Shown here: positions 1 through 8,349 of the stretch, piece after piece
Numbering within the stretch: position 1 is the stretch's first letter
Layout: each line of letters starts with the position of its first letter
Translations under genes and position numbers: made by a program
Assembly (NCBI GenBank): GCA_024235855.1
Contig: JACKLN010000005.1
Location: 124,001 to 188,000 of the forward strand
Direction: 5' to 3'
Length of the DNA: 64,000 bases
Source: Burkholderiaceae bacterium
Lineage (GTDB): Bacteria > Pseudomonadota > Gammaproteobacteria > Burkholderiales > Burkholderiaceae_C
The notes under the pieces: model-generated
Databases searched by the model: none
The model's input: only the letters and a program-made list of their open reading frames with translations
Told to the model about the DNA's origin: nothing

Positions 1-1137
1 CCCGGCATCGTCGGCCTGCAGGGCTGCCAGTTCGGCCAGCCTGGCCGGCGCGCGCCGGTAGCGGGCCGGGGCAAAGGGATCGAGCACAAGGCCGCCGGCC
101 AAGGTGCGCGATGCGGCCGCGTCGCGCAGCACCACCCGGTCGCCATGCCAGGCCGCCAGGGGGCTGCGCAGCACGATCTGCACGACGCCGCTGGCGCCCG
201 GCGCAAGCACTTCCGGTGAGAGCATCGCCACCGTGCCCGTGGTGGCCAGCGCACCGATGTGCACGTGCACGGGCGTGCCGGACCGCAGTGCCCGGGCTTC
301 GTGCGGCCACAGCGTCAGCGTGGCGTCCAACCGGTCGGTGGCCAGGGCCACGGGCGGCGCCACCAGCCACTGGCCGCGTTCGATCTCGCCCTTCTCGATG
401 CCGGCCAGGGCCACGGCACAGCGCTGGCCCGCCTCCGCCCGTTGCACCGGCTGGTTTTGCGCATGCAGGCTGCGCACCCGCAGGCGGCGGTCGCCAGGGA
501 CGAGACGCAGTTCGTCACCCACGGCCACAGCACCCGCGTGCACCGTGCCGGTGACCACGGTGCCGACACCTCCGAGCGTGAAGGCGCGGTCCACGGCCAG
601 GCGGAAGGCGCGGTCGGCCGCCGGGTGCGCACCGACGGAGGCAGCCTCGGCCAGCAGGTGCGCGCGCAACGCGGCCATGCCTTCGCCAGTGGTGGCACTG
701 ACGGTGAACACCGGCGACCCTGTCAGCGGCGTGCCCTCGAGCAGCGCCGCCGCCTCGGCCGCCACGGCCTGGGCTCGCGCCGGCTCCACCCGGTCGGCCT
801 TGGTGACCACGACCGTGCCCTGGGTCAGCCCGAGCAGCGACAGCACGGCCAGGTGCTCGTGGGTCTGCGGCATCGGCCCGTCGTCGGCGGCCACCAGCAG
901 CAGCGCGTGGTCGATGCCGGTCGCACCGCCGAGCATGGTGTGCACCAGGCGCTCGTGGCCCGGCACGTCGATGAAGCCGATGCGCCCGCCCCCCGGCGCA
1001 TCCATGAACGCGTAGCCGAGTTCGATCGACACGCCGCGTGCCTTCTCCTCGGGCAGGCGGTCGGTGTCCACGCCGGTGAGCGCCCTCACCAGCGTGGTCT
1101 TGCCGTGGTCGATGTGACCTGCGGTTCCGACGATCAT
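1..1137 (-). CDS. selB: Selenocysteine-specific elongation factor SelB (C-terminus beyond window edge)
   Basis: SelB is the GTPase that carries Sec-tRNA(Sec) to the ribosome and recognises the SECIS hairpin in selenoprotein mRNA. The visible 379 codons start MIVGTAGHIDHGKTT, with P-loop GHIDHGKT at residues 7-14, DVPGHE at 57-62 and TKAD at 112-115, followed by EF-Tu-like beta-barrel domains. The family is about 600-650 residues, so the C-terminal winged helices that bind SECIS lie outside the window. The start ATG is 25 bases after the transglutaminase-like gene, in the same orientation. Its client is clearly the UGA-containing fdoG in this window. EF-Tu is excluded by the MIVGTAGHIDHGKTT N-terminus and by the selA/fdo context. 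Confidence 0.96.
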   Translation of the reverse strand, partial: MIVGTAGHIDHGKTTLVRALTGVDTDRLPEEKARGVSIELGYAFMDAPGGGRIGFIDVPGHERLVHTMLGGATGIDHALLLVAADDGPMPQTHEHLAVLSLLGLTQGTVVVTKADRVEPARAQAVAAEAAALLEGTPLTGSPVFTVSATTGEGMAALRAHLLAEAASVGAHPAADRAFRLAVDRAFTLGGVGTVVTGTVHAGAVAVGDELRLVPGDRRLRVRSLHAQNQPVQRAEAGQRCAVALAGIEKGEIERGQWLVAPPVALATDRLDATLTLWPHEARALRSGTPVHVHIGALATTGTVAMLSPEVLAPGASGVVQIVLRSPLAAWHGDRVVLRDAAASRTLAGGLVLDPFAPARYRRAPARLAELAALQADDAG

Positions 1138-1162
1138 GGGCTCGCGCTCGACCGCAGGCGGC

Positions 1163-2263
1163 TCAGGCCATCACCTGCGCCGAGATGGCGTACCTGAAGG
1201 TGTCGGGCGACAACGCGTCGAAGGCGCCACTCGCGTTCTCGCCGTTGGGGTACATCAGGAACGGCAGCGTGCCCTTGGCCGCGCTGCCGGGCAGCGTGAT
1301 GTCGTGGGCGGTGTTGAAGCCCACCCAGTTGCCTTCCCAGCCGCCGAAGAGCGCCGAGTTCACCGGCGCGACGAGCGGATGCTTCGGATCCTTGATCCAG
1401 TCCGGCGCCTCGTGGCGCATGACCTTGAGCACGTCGGCCGGGTCCATGGCCACCCAGCCATGGCCGTCCAGGAAGACCTCGGCACGGCAATGCTGGGCGC
1501 CCTTCAGGTTGGCCGAGCCACCGCCGAGCTGCTTGTAGCCGAAGGCCGACGGCGCCAGGCGCAGACCATAGACATCGCGCGCCGGCACGCCCACCGCCCG
1601 GCACAGGCCGACGAAGAGCGCGTTCAGGTCGGCGCACTTGCCGCCGAGGTTGCCGGTCTCGAGCATGGCCTTGATGTCGCCGGTGCCGCAGCCGCGGGTC
1701 TTGGGTTCGCGGAAGGCGTTGTCGACCACCCATTGGTAGAGCGCACGCGCCTTATCGACATCGCTGCGTGCGCCTTGGGTGGCCTTCACCGCCGTGTCGC
1801 GCACGATGCCGTCCACCGGCTGCAGTTCGGTGGGGGCGGTATAGGCCTGGCGCGCGGCCGGGTCCAGGCGGGTGCCGGCGGGCTGCTGCCAGTCCACCGC
1901 ACGGTCGCGGGTCTCGACCACGCTGGTCAGCGTGAGCGTCGGCGCAGCGATGCCGGGGGCGAACTCGGCGTGCAGCATGCGCACGCCGCGCGCCGGGTCG
2001 CTGACGATGGCCGCGCGCGTGGCGTTGCCGCTCCACTGGTTGTCCAGCGACCGCTGCCAGTCGCTGTCGATGTCGGGCACCGGCAACCAGAGCTGGGTGC
2101 GGCCCTGGGGTTCGGCGACGTTGACCGTGGTGGTCAGCGCGTAGCGCCGCCAGCCGCCGGGCTTGGGCGCGAAGCCGCTGGGCTGGGCGACGACGGGCAG
2201 CGGCAGGGCAGCGGCGGCGATGCCGGCCTGCAGCAGGCGGCGGCGGGTGAAGGGGACATGCAT
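1163..2263 (-). CDS. Tat-exported transglutaminase-like protein
   Basis: This 366-residue protein has a transglutaminase-like cysteine protease core. The N-terminus has a twin-arginine-like signal (TRRRLLQAG, residues 6-14) followed by a hydrophobic stretch ending at PVVAQ, so a periplasmic location is likely. The core contains GGKCADLNALFVGLCRAVG with Cys210, then HCRAEVFLDG with His258, and MDPAD with Asp274, matching the Cys-His-Asp triad order of the superfamily. It lies between a TlpA-like gene (24 bases upstream) and selB (25 bases downstream), on the same strand. Neither the substrate nor any link to selenium is known. Its position inside a sel operon is the main clue to function. Confidence 0.85.
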   Translation of the reverse strand: MHVPFTRRRLLQAGIAAAALPLPVVAQPSGFAPKPGGWRRYALTTTVNVAEPQGRTQLWLPVPDIDSDWQRSLDNQWSGNATRAAIVSDPARGVRMLHAEFAPGIAAPTLTLTSVVETRDRAVDWQQPAGTRLDPAARQAYTAPTELQPVDGIVRDTAVKATQGARSDVDKARALYQWVVDNAFREPKTRGCGTGDIKAMLETGNLGGKCADLNALFVGLCRAVGVPARDVYGLRLAPSAFGYKQLGGGSANLKGAQHCRAEVFLDGHGWVAMDPADVLKVMRHEAPDWIKDPKHPLVAPVNSALFGGWEGNWVGFNTAHDITLPGSAAKGTLPFLMYPNGENASGAFDALSPDTFRYAISAQVMA

Positions 2264-2287
2264 TGCGGGTCCTTTCGACGAAAGAGA

Positions 2288-2842
2288 TCAGAGCAACGCC
2301 GACACCCACTGGCGGGCCTGCGGCCCGGTCCAGTCGGTTTCGCCGACGACGGAGAACGCGGCGCGGCCGTCACGGCCGATGACCACGGTGGTGGGAAAGA
2401 TGCGCACGCCGAAGGCGCGGGCGGCGGCGCCATCGCGGTCACGCAGCACGGGCAGGCTGAGGCCGCTGCGGGCCATGAAGCGGTCGATGGCGCCGTCGGT
2501 CTCGCGGTGGTTCACCGCCCAGACGTCCAGCCCCTGCGCCGCATGGCGGGCCGCCAGCAGTTCCAGCGACGGCATCTCGGCCAGGCAGGGCTCGCACCAG
2601 CTGGCCCAGAAGTTCAGCAGCACGATCCGGCCCCGCGCCGCGGCCAGCGACAGCGCCGGGCCTTGCCACGCGGGCAGCGACAGCGCCGGCGTGGCCTGGC
2701 CGGCAGGCCAGGGGCGGACGGGGCCGGCCTCGCTGGCACGTGCCGGCCGCAGGGGCAGGGAGACGACGCTCGACAGCGCCGAGCACGCGGCCGCCGTCAG
2801 CAGCCCGCGTCGCGCCATCCCGAGGAACGGATCACCCGGCAT
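2288..2842 (-). CDS. TlpA-like periplasmic thioredoxin
   Basis: This is a thioredoxin-fold protein of about 184 residues in the TlpA/ResA/AhpC-TSA group. The fold is shown by NFWASWCEPCLAEMPSLELL, with the CEPC redox centre at residues 83-86, and by a late TVVIGRDGRAAF strand. An N-terminal signal (ARRGLLTAAACSAL onward) suggests export with the active site in the periplasm. I chose ATG at 2842, ten bases after the flavoprotein stop. A TTG at 2860 and a GTG at 2845 are in-frame alternatives, and an internal ATG before ARRGLL is also possible. It sits between a flavocytochrome-c-type flavoprotein and a transglutaminase-like gene inside the selA-selB segment, so a redox partner role for either neighbour is plausible but not shown. 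Confidence 0.86.
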   Translation of the reverse strand: MPGDPFLGMARRGLLTAAACSALSSVVSLPLRPARASEAGPVRPWPAGQATPALSLPAWQGPALSLAAARGRIVLLNFWASWCEPCLAEMPSLELLAARHAAQGLDVWAVNHRETDGAIDRFMARSGLSLPVLRDRDGAAARAFGVRIFPTTVVIGRDGRAAFSVVGETDWTGPQARQWVSALL

Positions 2843-2852
2843 CACCGCAGGC

Positions 2853-4211
2853 TCAGCCAAACATGTCCTCGAACTTCAACCCGGCCCAGCGGAAGTTCTC
2901 CACCACCAGGCCGGCACGGCGATCGTTGTCGTCGATCTGCTTCTGTTCGATGTGGCCCTCGGCACCGACCTGGTAGTCGAACTGCACGCTGATGGCCTCG
3001 CGCGGGCTGGCGTTGACCATCATGTAGCAGAGGTTGTCCGGCAGGCGCACCGCAGGCTCGCGCCCGGCCAGCCGCTCGGCGATGTAGCCGGCCACGATCT
3101 GTCCATGCTGGTTGGCCACGTGGCCGGCCTTGGGATAGAAGCGGAAGGTGGGCGACACCTGGCCTACCGCGTCACCGATGACGTAGACCCGGTCGTCGCC
3201 CTGGAGGTGGAGCTTCTGCGGGTGCACGTCGGTCCAGCCGGTGGCCTGACCGTCCGGCCGCCGGCCGATGGCATCGGCCTTCCAGGCCAGGTCGCCGGCC
3301 TGGTGGGGCGCCATCAGTACGGCGTGGTCGAAGTGCATGTCCCCGGCGCTGGTGCGGATGCGCTGGTTGAACGGGTCCACCTGCTGCACGTGGGCGTTGG
3401 GCACGTAGGTGATGTAGTCCTTGTACAGCTCCTCGAACGCAGCCTTGAAGCCGGGGCCGATGGGCGCGATGCGCGGCTTGTGGTCGAGGATGGTGACCTT
3501 GCCCTTGATGCCGTTGGTCTTGAAGTACCAGGCCACCATGTAGGCGCGCTCGTAGGGGCTGGGCGGGCAGCGCTGCGGCGGCGGCGGCAGGTTCATGACC
3601 CAGTCGCCACCCTTGAACGAACGCAGTGCGCGCTTGAGCGTGAAGTGCTCGGCGTTGGGGATGTAGGCCGCAGGGAAGCGACGCCGGGTGGCGTCGGCAG
3701 CGGCACGGCCCTCGGCGTCGTCACCGAACCAGGCCTCGTACGCATAGCGGATGCCGGGGCCGAGCACCAGGTAGTCGTAGTCCAGCCAGCCGGCGGTGGT
3801 GTGCAGGCGGCGCGCCGCACGGTCGACTTGGGTGACCTCGCATTGCACGTAGCGGTAGCCGATGCGGTCGGCCACGCGCAGGTAGTCGTGCGTGAGGAAG
3901 CTGTCGTCGACGACATCGACCAGCCACTTGTTGCTCAGCGGGCAGGAGAAGAACACGGGGTTCTTCTCCAGCAGCACGACTTCGGCCTGCGGTGCCAGTT
4001 TGCGCAGGTGGCGGGCCGCCGTCAGGCCGCCCCAGCCGCCGCCGGCCACGACCACGCGGGGCGCCTTGCCGCGCGGCATCAGGGACTGACCTGCCGTGCC
4101 AATGAAGAAGGGCATGGGCTTGTCGGCGGCGCCCGGCGTGGCACAGCCGGTCAGCAGCGTGGCAGACGCGCCCGCCGCACCGGCGAGGAAATGGCGTCGA
4201 TCGAGAGTCAT
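2853..4211 (-). CDS. FAD-dependent oxidoreductase of the flavocytochrome c sulfide dehydrogenase (FccB) type
   Basis: This 452-residue protein resembles the flavoprotein subunit of flavocytochrome c sulfide dehydrogenase. It begins with a Tat motif (RRHFLAG) and a lipobox-like LLTGC (Cys23). An FAD dinucleotide-binding loop follows (VVVAGGGWGG, residues 53-62) and then VFFSCPLSNKW with Cys90, the position of a redox cysteine in FccB proteins. A later stretch, VYVIGDAVG, is the second FAD motif. No cytochrome subunit lies next to it. Its ATG overlaps the selA stop (ATGA at 4208-4211), so the two are probably translationally coupled. The electron donor could be sulfide, polysulfide or a selenium species. 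The last idea is inference from its place in the sel operon. Confidence 0.85.
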   Translation of the reverse strand: MTLDRRHFLAGAAGASATLLTGCATPGAADKPMPFFIGTAGQSLMPRGKAPRVVVAGGGWGGLTAARHLRKLAPQAEVVLLEKNPVFFSCPLSNKWLVDVVDDSFLTHDYLRVADRIGYRYVQCEVTQVDRAARRLHTTAGWLDYDYLVLGPGIRYAYEAWFGDDAEGRAAADATRRRFPAAYIPNAEHFTLKRALRSFKGGDWVMNLPPPPQRCPPSPYERAYMVAWYFKTNGIKGKVTILDHKPRIAPIGPGFKAAFEELYKDYITYVPNAHVQQVDPFNQRIRTSAGDMHFDHAVLMAPHQAGDLAWKADAIGRRPDGQATGWTDVHPQKLHLQGDDRVYVIGDAVGQVSPTFRFYPKAGHVANQHGQIVAGYIAERLAGREPAVRLPDNLCYMMVNASPREAISVQFDYQVGAEGHIEQKQIDDNDRRAGLVVENFRWAGLKFEDMFG

Positions 4212-5719
4212 GCAGTCTCGTGGCAGGTGGTGTCGGGTTGGCCGCGCAGCGCGGCCTGCAGCATCGGCAACTGATCCGTGAATTCGGCGGGCCGCTCGAG
4301 CCCGCGCAGGTCCAGCCACAGCCGGTCGTCGGCGATGCGGCCGATCACAGGCAACGGCATGGCACGCAAGGCAGCCGCCAGCGCGTCCAGCGCGCGGCCG
4401 GCGCCCTTCTTCTGCGCCGGCGCGATGGCCAGCCCGGCCGAGGGCAGACGTGCCACCGGCAGCGAACCGGAACCGATCTGACCCAGCATGTCGGCCACCG
4501 CGACGGTGAAGCGCGGCGCCACCGCCGCTGCGACGGCTGGCTGCAGCCGCGCGGCCAGCGCCTGCAGTTCGCCCGCCGGACGCGTGAGCAGGCGCAGCGT
4601 GGGCAGGTCCTGCGCCAGGCGTTCGGGCCGCAGGTACAGGCGCAGCGTGGCCTCCAGCGCGGCCAGCGGGAGTTTGCTCATGCGCAGTGCGCGCTTCATC
4701 GGGAACTTGCGGATCTGCGCGATGACGTCCTTGCGGCCGACGATCAGCCCCGCCTGCGGGCCGCCGAGCAGCTTGTCGCCGCTGAAGGTGACGACGTCGC
4801 AACCGGCGGCGATCTTCTGCTGCGGGGTGGGCTCGGCCGGCAGGTCCCAGGCGGTCATGTCGATCAGCGCGCCGCTGCCGAGGTCGGTGGCCATCGGCAG
4901 GCCGTACTGGTGGGCGATGCGTGCGATCTCCGCCTCGTCGACCGATGCCGTGAAGCCCTGCACCGCGTAATTGCTGGTGTGCACCTTCATCAGCAGGCCG
5001 GTGCGCGGCGTGATCGCCTGGGCGTAGTCCTTGGGGTGCGTGCGGTTGGTGGTGCCCACCTCCACCAGCGTGGCGCCGGCGCTTGCCATCACGTCGGGCA
5101 TGCGGAAGGCGCCGCCGATCTCCACCAGCTCGCCGCGGGAGACGATGACTTCCTTGCCGCGCGCCAGGGCCGCGATGGTCAGCAGCACGGCGGCGGCGTT
5201 GTTGTTGACCACCGTGGCCGCCTCGGCGCCGGTGAGCGTGCACAGCAGCTCTTCGACCACGCTGTCGCGGTCGCCCCGGCCGCCGGAATCCAGGTCGTAT
5301 TCCAGGCTGTTGGGACCGGCCATCATGGCCGCCACGTGGGCCAACGCAGCGTTGGCCAGCAAGGCCCGGCCGAGGTTGGTGTGGATGACGGTGCCGGTGA
5401 GGTTGAGCACCCGTCGCATGCGCGGGGCCAGGCGCGCCTGCACGCGCTCCTCAAGCGCCGCGGCCAACGTGGCGGGCTGCACGGCGGCGGCCTCCAGAGC
5501 GCCGGCCAGGGCCTGGGTGCGCAGGCCGTCGAGCAGCGTGCGCGCTTCGCCGGCCACCAGCGTGTGGCCGTGCTCGGCCAGCAGCGCGGCCGCGGCAGGC
5601 TGGCGCAGCAGACGGTCGACGGCGGGAAGGTCCTGGGGTCTGGCCGGGGTTCGGGCGGTGGCGCCCTGGTCCTGGCGGGCCCCGGAACCGTCGACGACGG
5701 ATTCAGTGGGCCGGGTCAT
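4208..5719 (-). CDS. selA: L-seryl-tRNA(Sec) selenium transferase SelA
   Basis: SelA converts seryl-tRNA(Sec) to selenocysteyl-tRNA(Sec) using selenophosphate and PLP. The protein is 503 residues. Family marks include RVLNLTGTVIHTNLGRALL (103-121), NNNAAAVLL (172-180) and the PLP lysine in TFSGDKLLGGPQAG (Lys316). The N-terminal 25 residues are low complexity and may not be conserved. The start ATG overlaps the last base of the fdhE stop, and the stop overlaps the start of the next flavoprotein gene, so fdhE-selA-flavoprotein form a tight operon. selC (tRNA-Sec) and selD were not found in the window and must lie elsewhere. Confidence 0.97.
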   Translation of the reverse strand: MTRPTESVVDGSGARQDQGATARTPARPQDLPAVDRLLRQPAAAALLAEHGHTLVAGEARTLLDGLRTQALAGALEAAAVQPATLAAALEERVQARLAPRMRRVLNLTGTVIHTNLGRALLANAALAHVAAMMAGPNSLEYDLDSGGRGDRDSVVEELLCTLTGAEAATVVNNNAAAVLLTIAALARGKEVIVSRGELVEIGGAFRMPDVMASAGATLVEVGTTNRTHPKDYAQAITPRTGLLMKVHTSNYAVQGFTASVDEAEIARIAHQYGLPMATDLGSGALIDMTAWDLPAEPTPQQKIAAGCDVVTFSGDKLLGGPQAGLIVGRKDVIAQIRKFPMKRALRMSKLPLAALEATLRLYLRPERLAQDLPTLRLLTRPAGELQALAARLQPAVAAAVAPRFTVAVADMLGQIGSGSLPVARLPSAGLAIAPAQKKGAGRALDALAAALRAMPLPVIGRIADDRLWLDLRGLERPAEFTDQLPMLQAALRGQPDTTCHETA

Positions 5720-6783
5720 CAGGATCGCCCGGGTGGGGGCGTGGCGTCCGCTGCCGGATCCGGCGGCGGGCTTTCCACCGCCTCGCCGAAGAACAGCATC
5801 AGGTTCTGGCCGTGGCGCTGGTAGCCGGCGTCGGCCACCAGCAGATCCAGCGTCAGACTGGCCAGATCATCGGCGGTGACGTCGATCAGCGGGTCGCGGT
5901 CGGTGTGCAGGATCTTCAGCGTGTGGTGGCAGGTGTCGCAGGTCTCGGCCTGCACCGCCGCCTGCGCGGCACGGCTGCCTTCGCCTTCGGCGTCGTCCCC
6001 GGTGGCCAGCGACTGGTAGGCCAGCTTCTCGGTGCTGCCGCAGTGCGTGCAGCGGATGCGCGACATCTGCCACTGCGTGCTGCACAGGCTGCAGCTGAGG
6101 TAACGCTGGCCGGCGAACTCGCCGCTGTGGCGGGTGATGCTGGCCACCGGCAGGCTGCCGCAGCAGGGGCAGCGGGATTCGTCGTCCACGCGGCCGAAGG
6201 GGGCCTTGGCCAGCGCTTGGCCGGCGGTGCCGGCCGACGTGGCCGCATCCTGGGTGTCGAGCACCCACCGCGTCCAGGCCACCTGCAGGGCCGCGGCAAC
6301 CACCGGCGCGCAGGCCAGGTCCAGCCCGCTGTGCAGGCCCTGCAGCAGCGCGTCGGCCTGGCGGTCCAGGAAGACGTCGTCGGCATCGGCCAGCGTCTGC
6401 AGCGCGGCGGCGGCACCGGCTGGCGCCTTCGGCCGGACCTGTGCCACCAGCGACCGCAGCACGGTGTGCCAGCGGGCGTCGGGCGCACCGGCAGACGCCG
6501 CCAGCGGTGGCTGGCCGCCCAGCGCCGCCTGGTCGAGCGCCTCGGCCGCGGGCGGCGCCCAGCCTGCGCCTTCGCCCATGAGCTGTTGCTGCACCGTGGC
6601 CAGTTCGGCGATGAAGCGCAGGTAGTCGCCCATCGGATGGGTGCCGGCCAGCTGGCGCAGGCGCATGGCGCGCTCGGCGAACAAGGTGGCGCGCTCGGGG
6701 AACAGCAGGTAGGGCACCTCGCCACCGGCACGGGCAGCGATCTCCTCCGGGCTCATCACGCGCACGGTGGCGCTGGCAGACAT
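5719..6783 (-). CDS. fdhE: Formate dehydrogenase accessory protein FdhE
   Basis: FdhE is a cytoplasmic zinc/iron-binding protein needed for maturation of Tat-exported formate dehydrogenases before translocation. The protein is 354 residues. Its C-terminal half carries the typical cysteine pairs: CPCC (205-208), CSLC (231-234), CTHC (245-248) and CDTC (282-285). I chose ATG 6783 because a GAGGAAG ribosome binding site lies eight bases before it. An in-frame ATG at 6804 would add seven residues but has no such site. It follows fdoI by about 70 bases and runs directly into selA, so FDH structural, assembly and selenium genes are transcribed in one direction. Confidence 0.95.
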   Translation of the reverse strand: MSASATVRVMSPEEIAARAGGEVPYLLFPERATLFAERAMRLRQLAGTHPMGDYLRFIAELATVQQQLMGEGAGWAPPAAEALDQAALGGQPPLAASAGAPDARWHTVLRSLVAQVRPKAPAGAAAALQTLADADDVFLDRQADALLQGLHSGLDLACAPVVAAALQVAWTRWVLDTQDAATSAGTAGQALAKAPFGRVDDESRCPCCGSLPVASITRHSGEFAGQRYLSCSLCSTQWQMSRIRCTHCGSTEKLAYQSLATGDDAEGEGSRAAQAAVQAETCDTCHHTLKILHTDRDPLIDVTADDLASLTLDLLVADAGYQRHGQNLMLFFGEAVESPPPDPAADATPPPGRS

Positions 6784-6852
6784 CAGACGCTTCCTCTCGT
6801 TCAAGCCATCGGGCGCCCGGTGGACCCACCGGGCGCCCGGCTCCTCCTGGGC

Positions 6853-7479
6853 TCAGCGGCCCTTGGTCATCTGCTCATGCCACAGCGGGTGGTTGAGCTT
6901 GGCCCAGCCTTCGCTGACGGTGCCGCGTGTCATCGCACGCACCGTGCCCTTGACCCAGATGGCCGCGTACACGTGCATGATGGTCGCGGCCACCAGCACC
7001 ATCGCCGAGACGGCGTGCAGCAGCACGGCCCCCCGCATCACGTCGATGGGGAAGTACGGGGCAAACCAGGGCCGCCAGAACATGACGCCGGTGATCACCA
7101 GGATCAGCAGGCTCCAGGCCATGGCCCAGAACACCATCTTCTGCCCCCAGTTGTACTTGCCCACCGGCGGCATGCCGGCCTTGTTGCCGCGCAGCATGTC
7201 GCCCATGCGGGCCTTCCAGGCACGGTCCGCATCGGTGATGCGGTTGTCCTTCGCGAAGCGGAAGAACATGCCCAGGAAGCCCAGCGCCATCAGCAGCCCC
7301 ATGAAGGGGTGCAGGATGCGCGCCCACGAGCCGCCGCCGAACAGGTGGGACAGGAAGAACAGGCTGGGGTGGAAGAAGGCCAGGCCCGAGAGCCCGGCGA
7401 GCACGAACATCAGCGCGATGAACCAGTGGTTCGAGCGCTCGCCCTTGTCGTAGCGTTGCAGCATCCGCTTGGCCATCAT
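6853..7479 (-). CDS. fdoI: Formate dehydrogenase cytochrome b556 (gamma) subunit
   Basis: This is the membrane quinone-reducing subunit of respiratory formate dehydrogenase, 208 residues, with four hydrophobic helices. It begins MMAKRMLQRYDKGERSNHW, and the RYDKGERSNHW segment with its conserved His is typical of FdnI/FdoI. Further histidines in ILHPFMG, LLHAVSA and IMHVYAA fit ligation of two b hemes. A GAGGAAG ribosome binding site precedes the tandem ATG codons, and the start overlaps the beta-subunit stop by four bases (7476-7479). It should accept electrons from FdoH on the periplasmic face and pass them to the quinone pool. Confidence 0.95.
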   Translation of the reverse strand: MMAKRMLQRYDKGERSNHWFIALMFVLAGLSGLAFFHPSLFFLSHLFGGGSWARILHPFMGLLMALGFLGMFFRFAKDNRITDADRAWKARMGDMLRGNKAGMPPVGKYNWGQKMVFWAMAWSLLILVITGVMFWRPWFAPYFPIDVMRGAVLLHAVSAMVLVAATIMHVYAAIWVKGTVRAMTRGTVSEGWAKLNHPLWHEQMTKGR

Positions 7480-8348
7480 GCTTCCTCCTTCTCGGACGGG
7501 TCTTCCACCGGGCCCACGCGCATGTAGTGGAAGAACCCGGCCACCACGGCGCCGATCATCCCGGCCACCGCCAACGGCTTGGCCACGCCCTTCCAGACGG
7601 AGACCAGCGGGTTGATCGAAGCCTGCGCCGGCAGGTCCACCAAGGTGGGCTGGTCGGCGTGCTTGAGCACGTACATCACGTGCGTGCCGCCCACACCCGC
7701 CGGGTCGTACAGCCCGGCGTTCTGGAAGCCCCGCTCCTTCAACTCGTCTGCGCGCTTTTCGCCGTAGGCCACCATGTCGTCCTTGGTGCCATAGGTGATG
7801 GCACCCGTGGGACAGGTCTTCACGCAGGCCGGCTCTAGCCCCACGTTCACGCGGTCGGAACACAAGGTGCACTTGTAGGCCTTGTTGTCCTTCTCGCTGA
7901 TGCGGGGCACGTCGAAGGGGCAGCCCTTGACGCAGTAGCCGCAGCCGATGCAGTTCTCGGAGATGAAGTCGACGATGCCGTTGGCGTACTTGACGATCGC
8001 CCCCGGCGACGGGCAGGCCTTCAGGCAGCCCGGGTCGTCGCAGTGCATGCAGCCGTCCTTGCGGATCAGCCACTCGAGGTTCCCTTCCCTGGGCTCGACC
8101 TCGAAGAACTTCATCACCGTCCAGCTGCTGGGCGTGAGGTCGGTGGGGTTGTCGTAGACGCCGACGTTGGTGCCGATGTCGTCCCGCAGGTCGTTCCAGT
8201 TCATGCACGCGACCTGGCAGGCCTTGCAGCCGATGCACTTGGACTCGTCGATAAGCTTGGCGACCTGCGGCACGGCGTTGCGTACCTGGGGCGTGGCGGT
8301 GGTGGTGGCCGAACGCGCGACCACGTCGAGTGATTGCATGCTCGCCAT
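7476..8348 (-). CDS. fdoH: Formate dehydrogenase iron-sulfur (beta) subunit
   Basis: This 290-residue four-cluster ferredoxin-like subunit links the catalytic subunit to cytochrome b. The first cysteine motif is CIGCKACQVACMNWND (from Cys38). Further motifs are CMHCDDPGCLKACPSPGA, CIGCGYCVKGCPFDVP and CTLCSDRVNVGLEPACVKTCP. The C-terminus has one transmembrane helix (AGMIGAVVAGFFHYM), as in FdnH, which anchors the protein at the periplasmic side. The chosen start (MASMQSLDVV) lies just after the fdoG stop. A longer in-frame start at 8411 would run into fdoG coding sequence and is unlikely. Confidence 0.96.
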   Translation of the reverse strand: MASMQSLDVVARSATTTATPQVRNAVPQVAKLIDESKCIGCKACQVACMNWNDLRDDIGTNVGVYDNPTDLTPSSWTVMKFFEVEPREGNLEWLIRKDGCMHCDDPGCLKACPSPGAIVKYANGIVDFISENCIGCGYCVKGCPFDVPRISEKDNKAYKCTLCSDRVNVGLEPACVKTCPTGAITYGTKDDMVAYGEKRADELKERGFQNAGLYDPAGVGGTHVMYVLKHADQPTLVDLPAQASINPLVSVWKGVAKPLAVAGMIGAVVAGFFHYMRVGPVEDPSEKEEA

Positions 8349-8349
8349 G

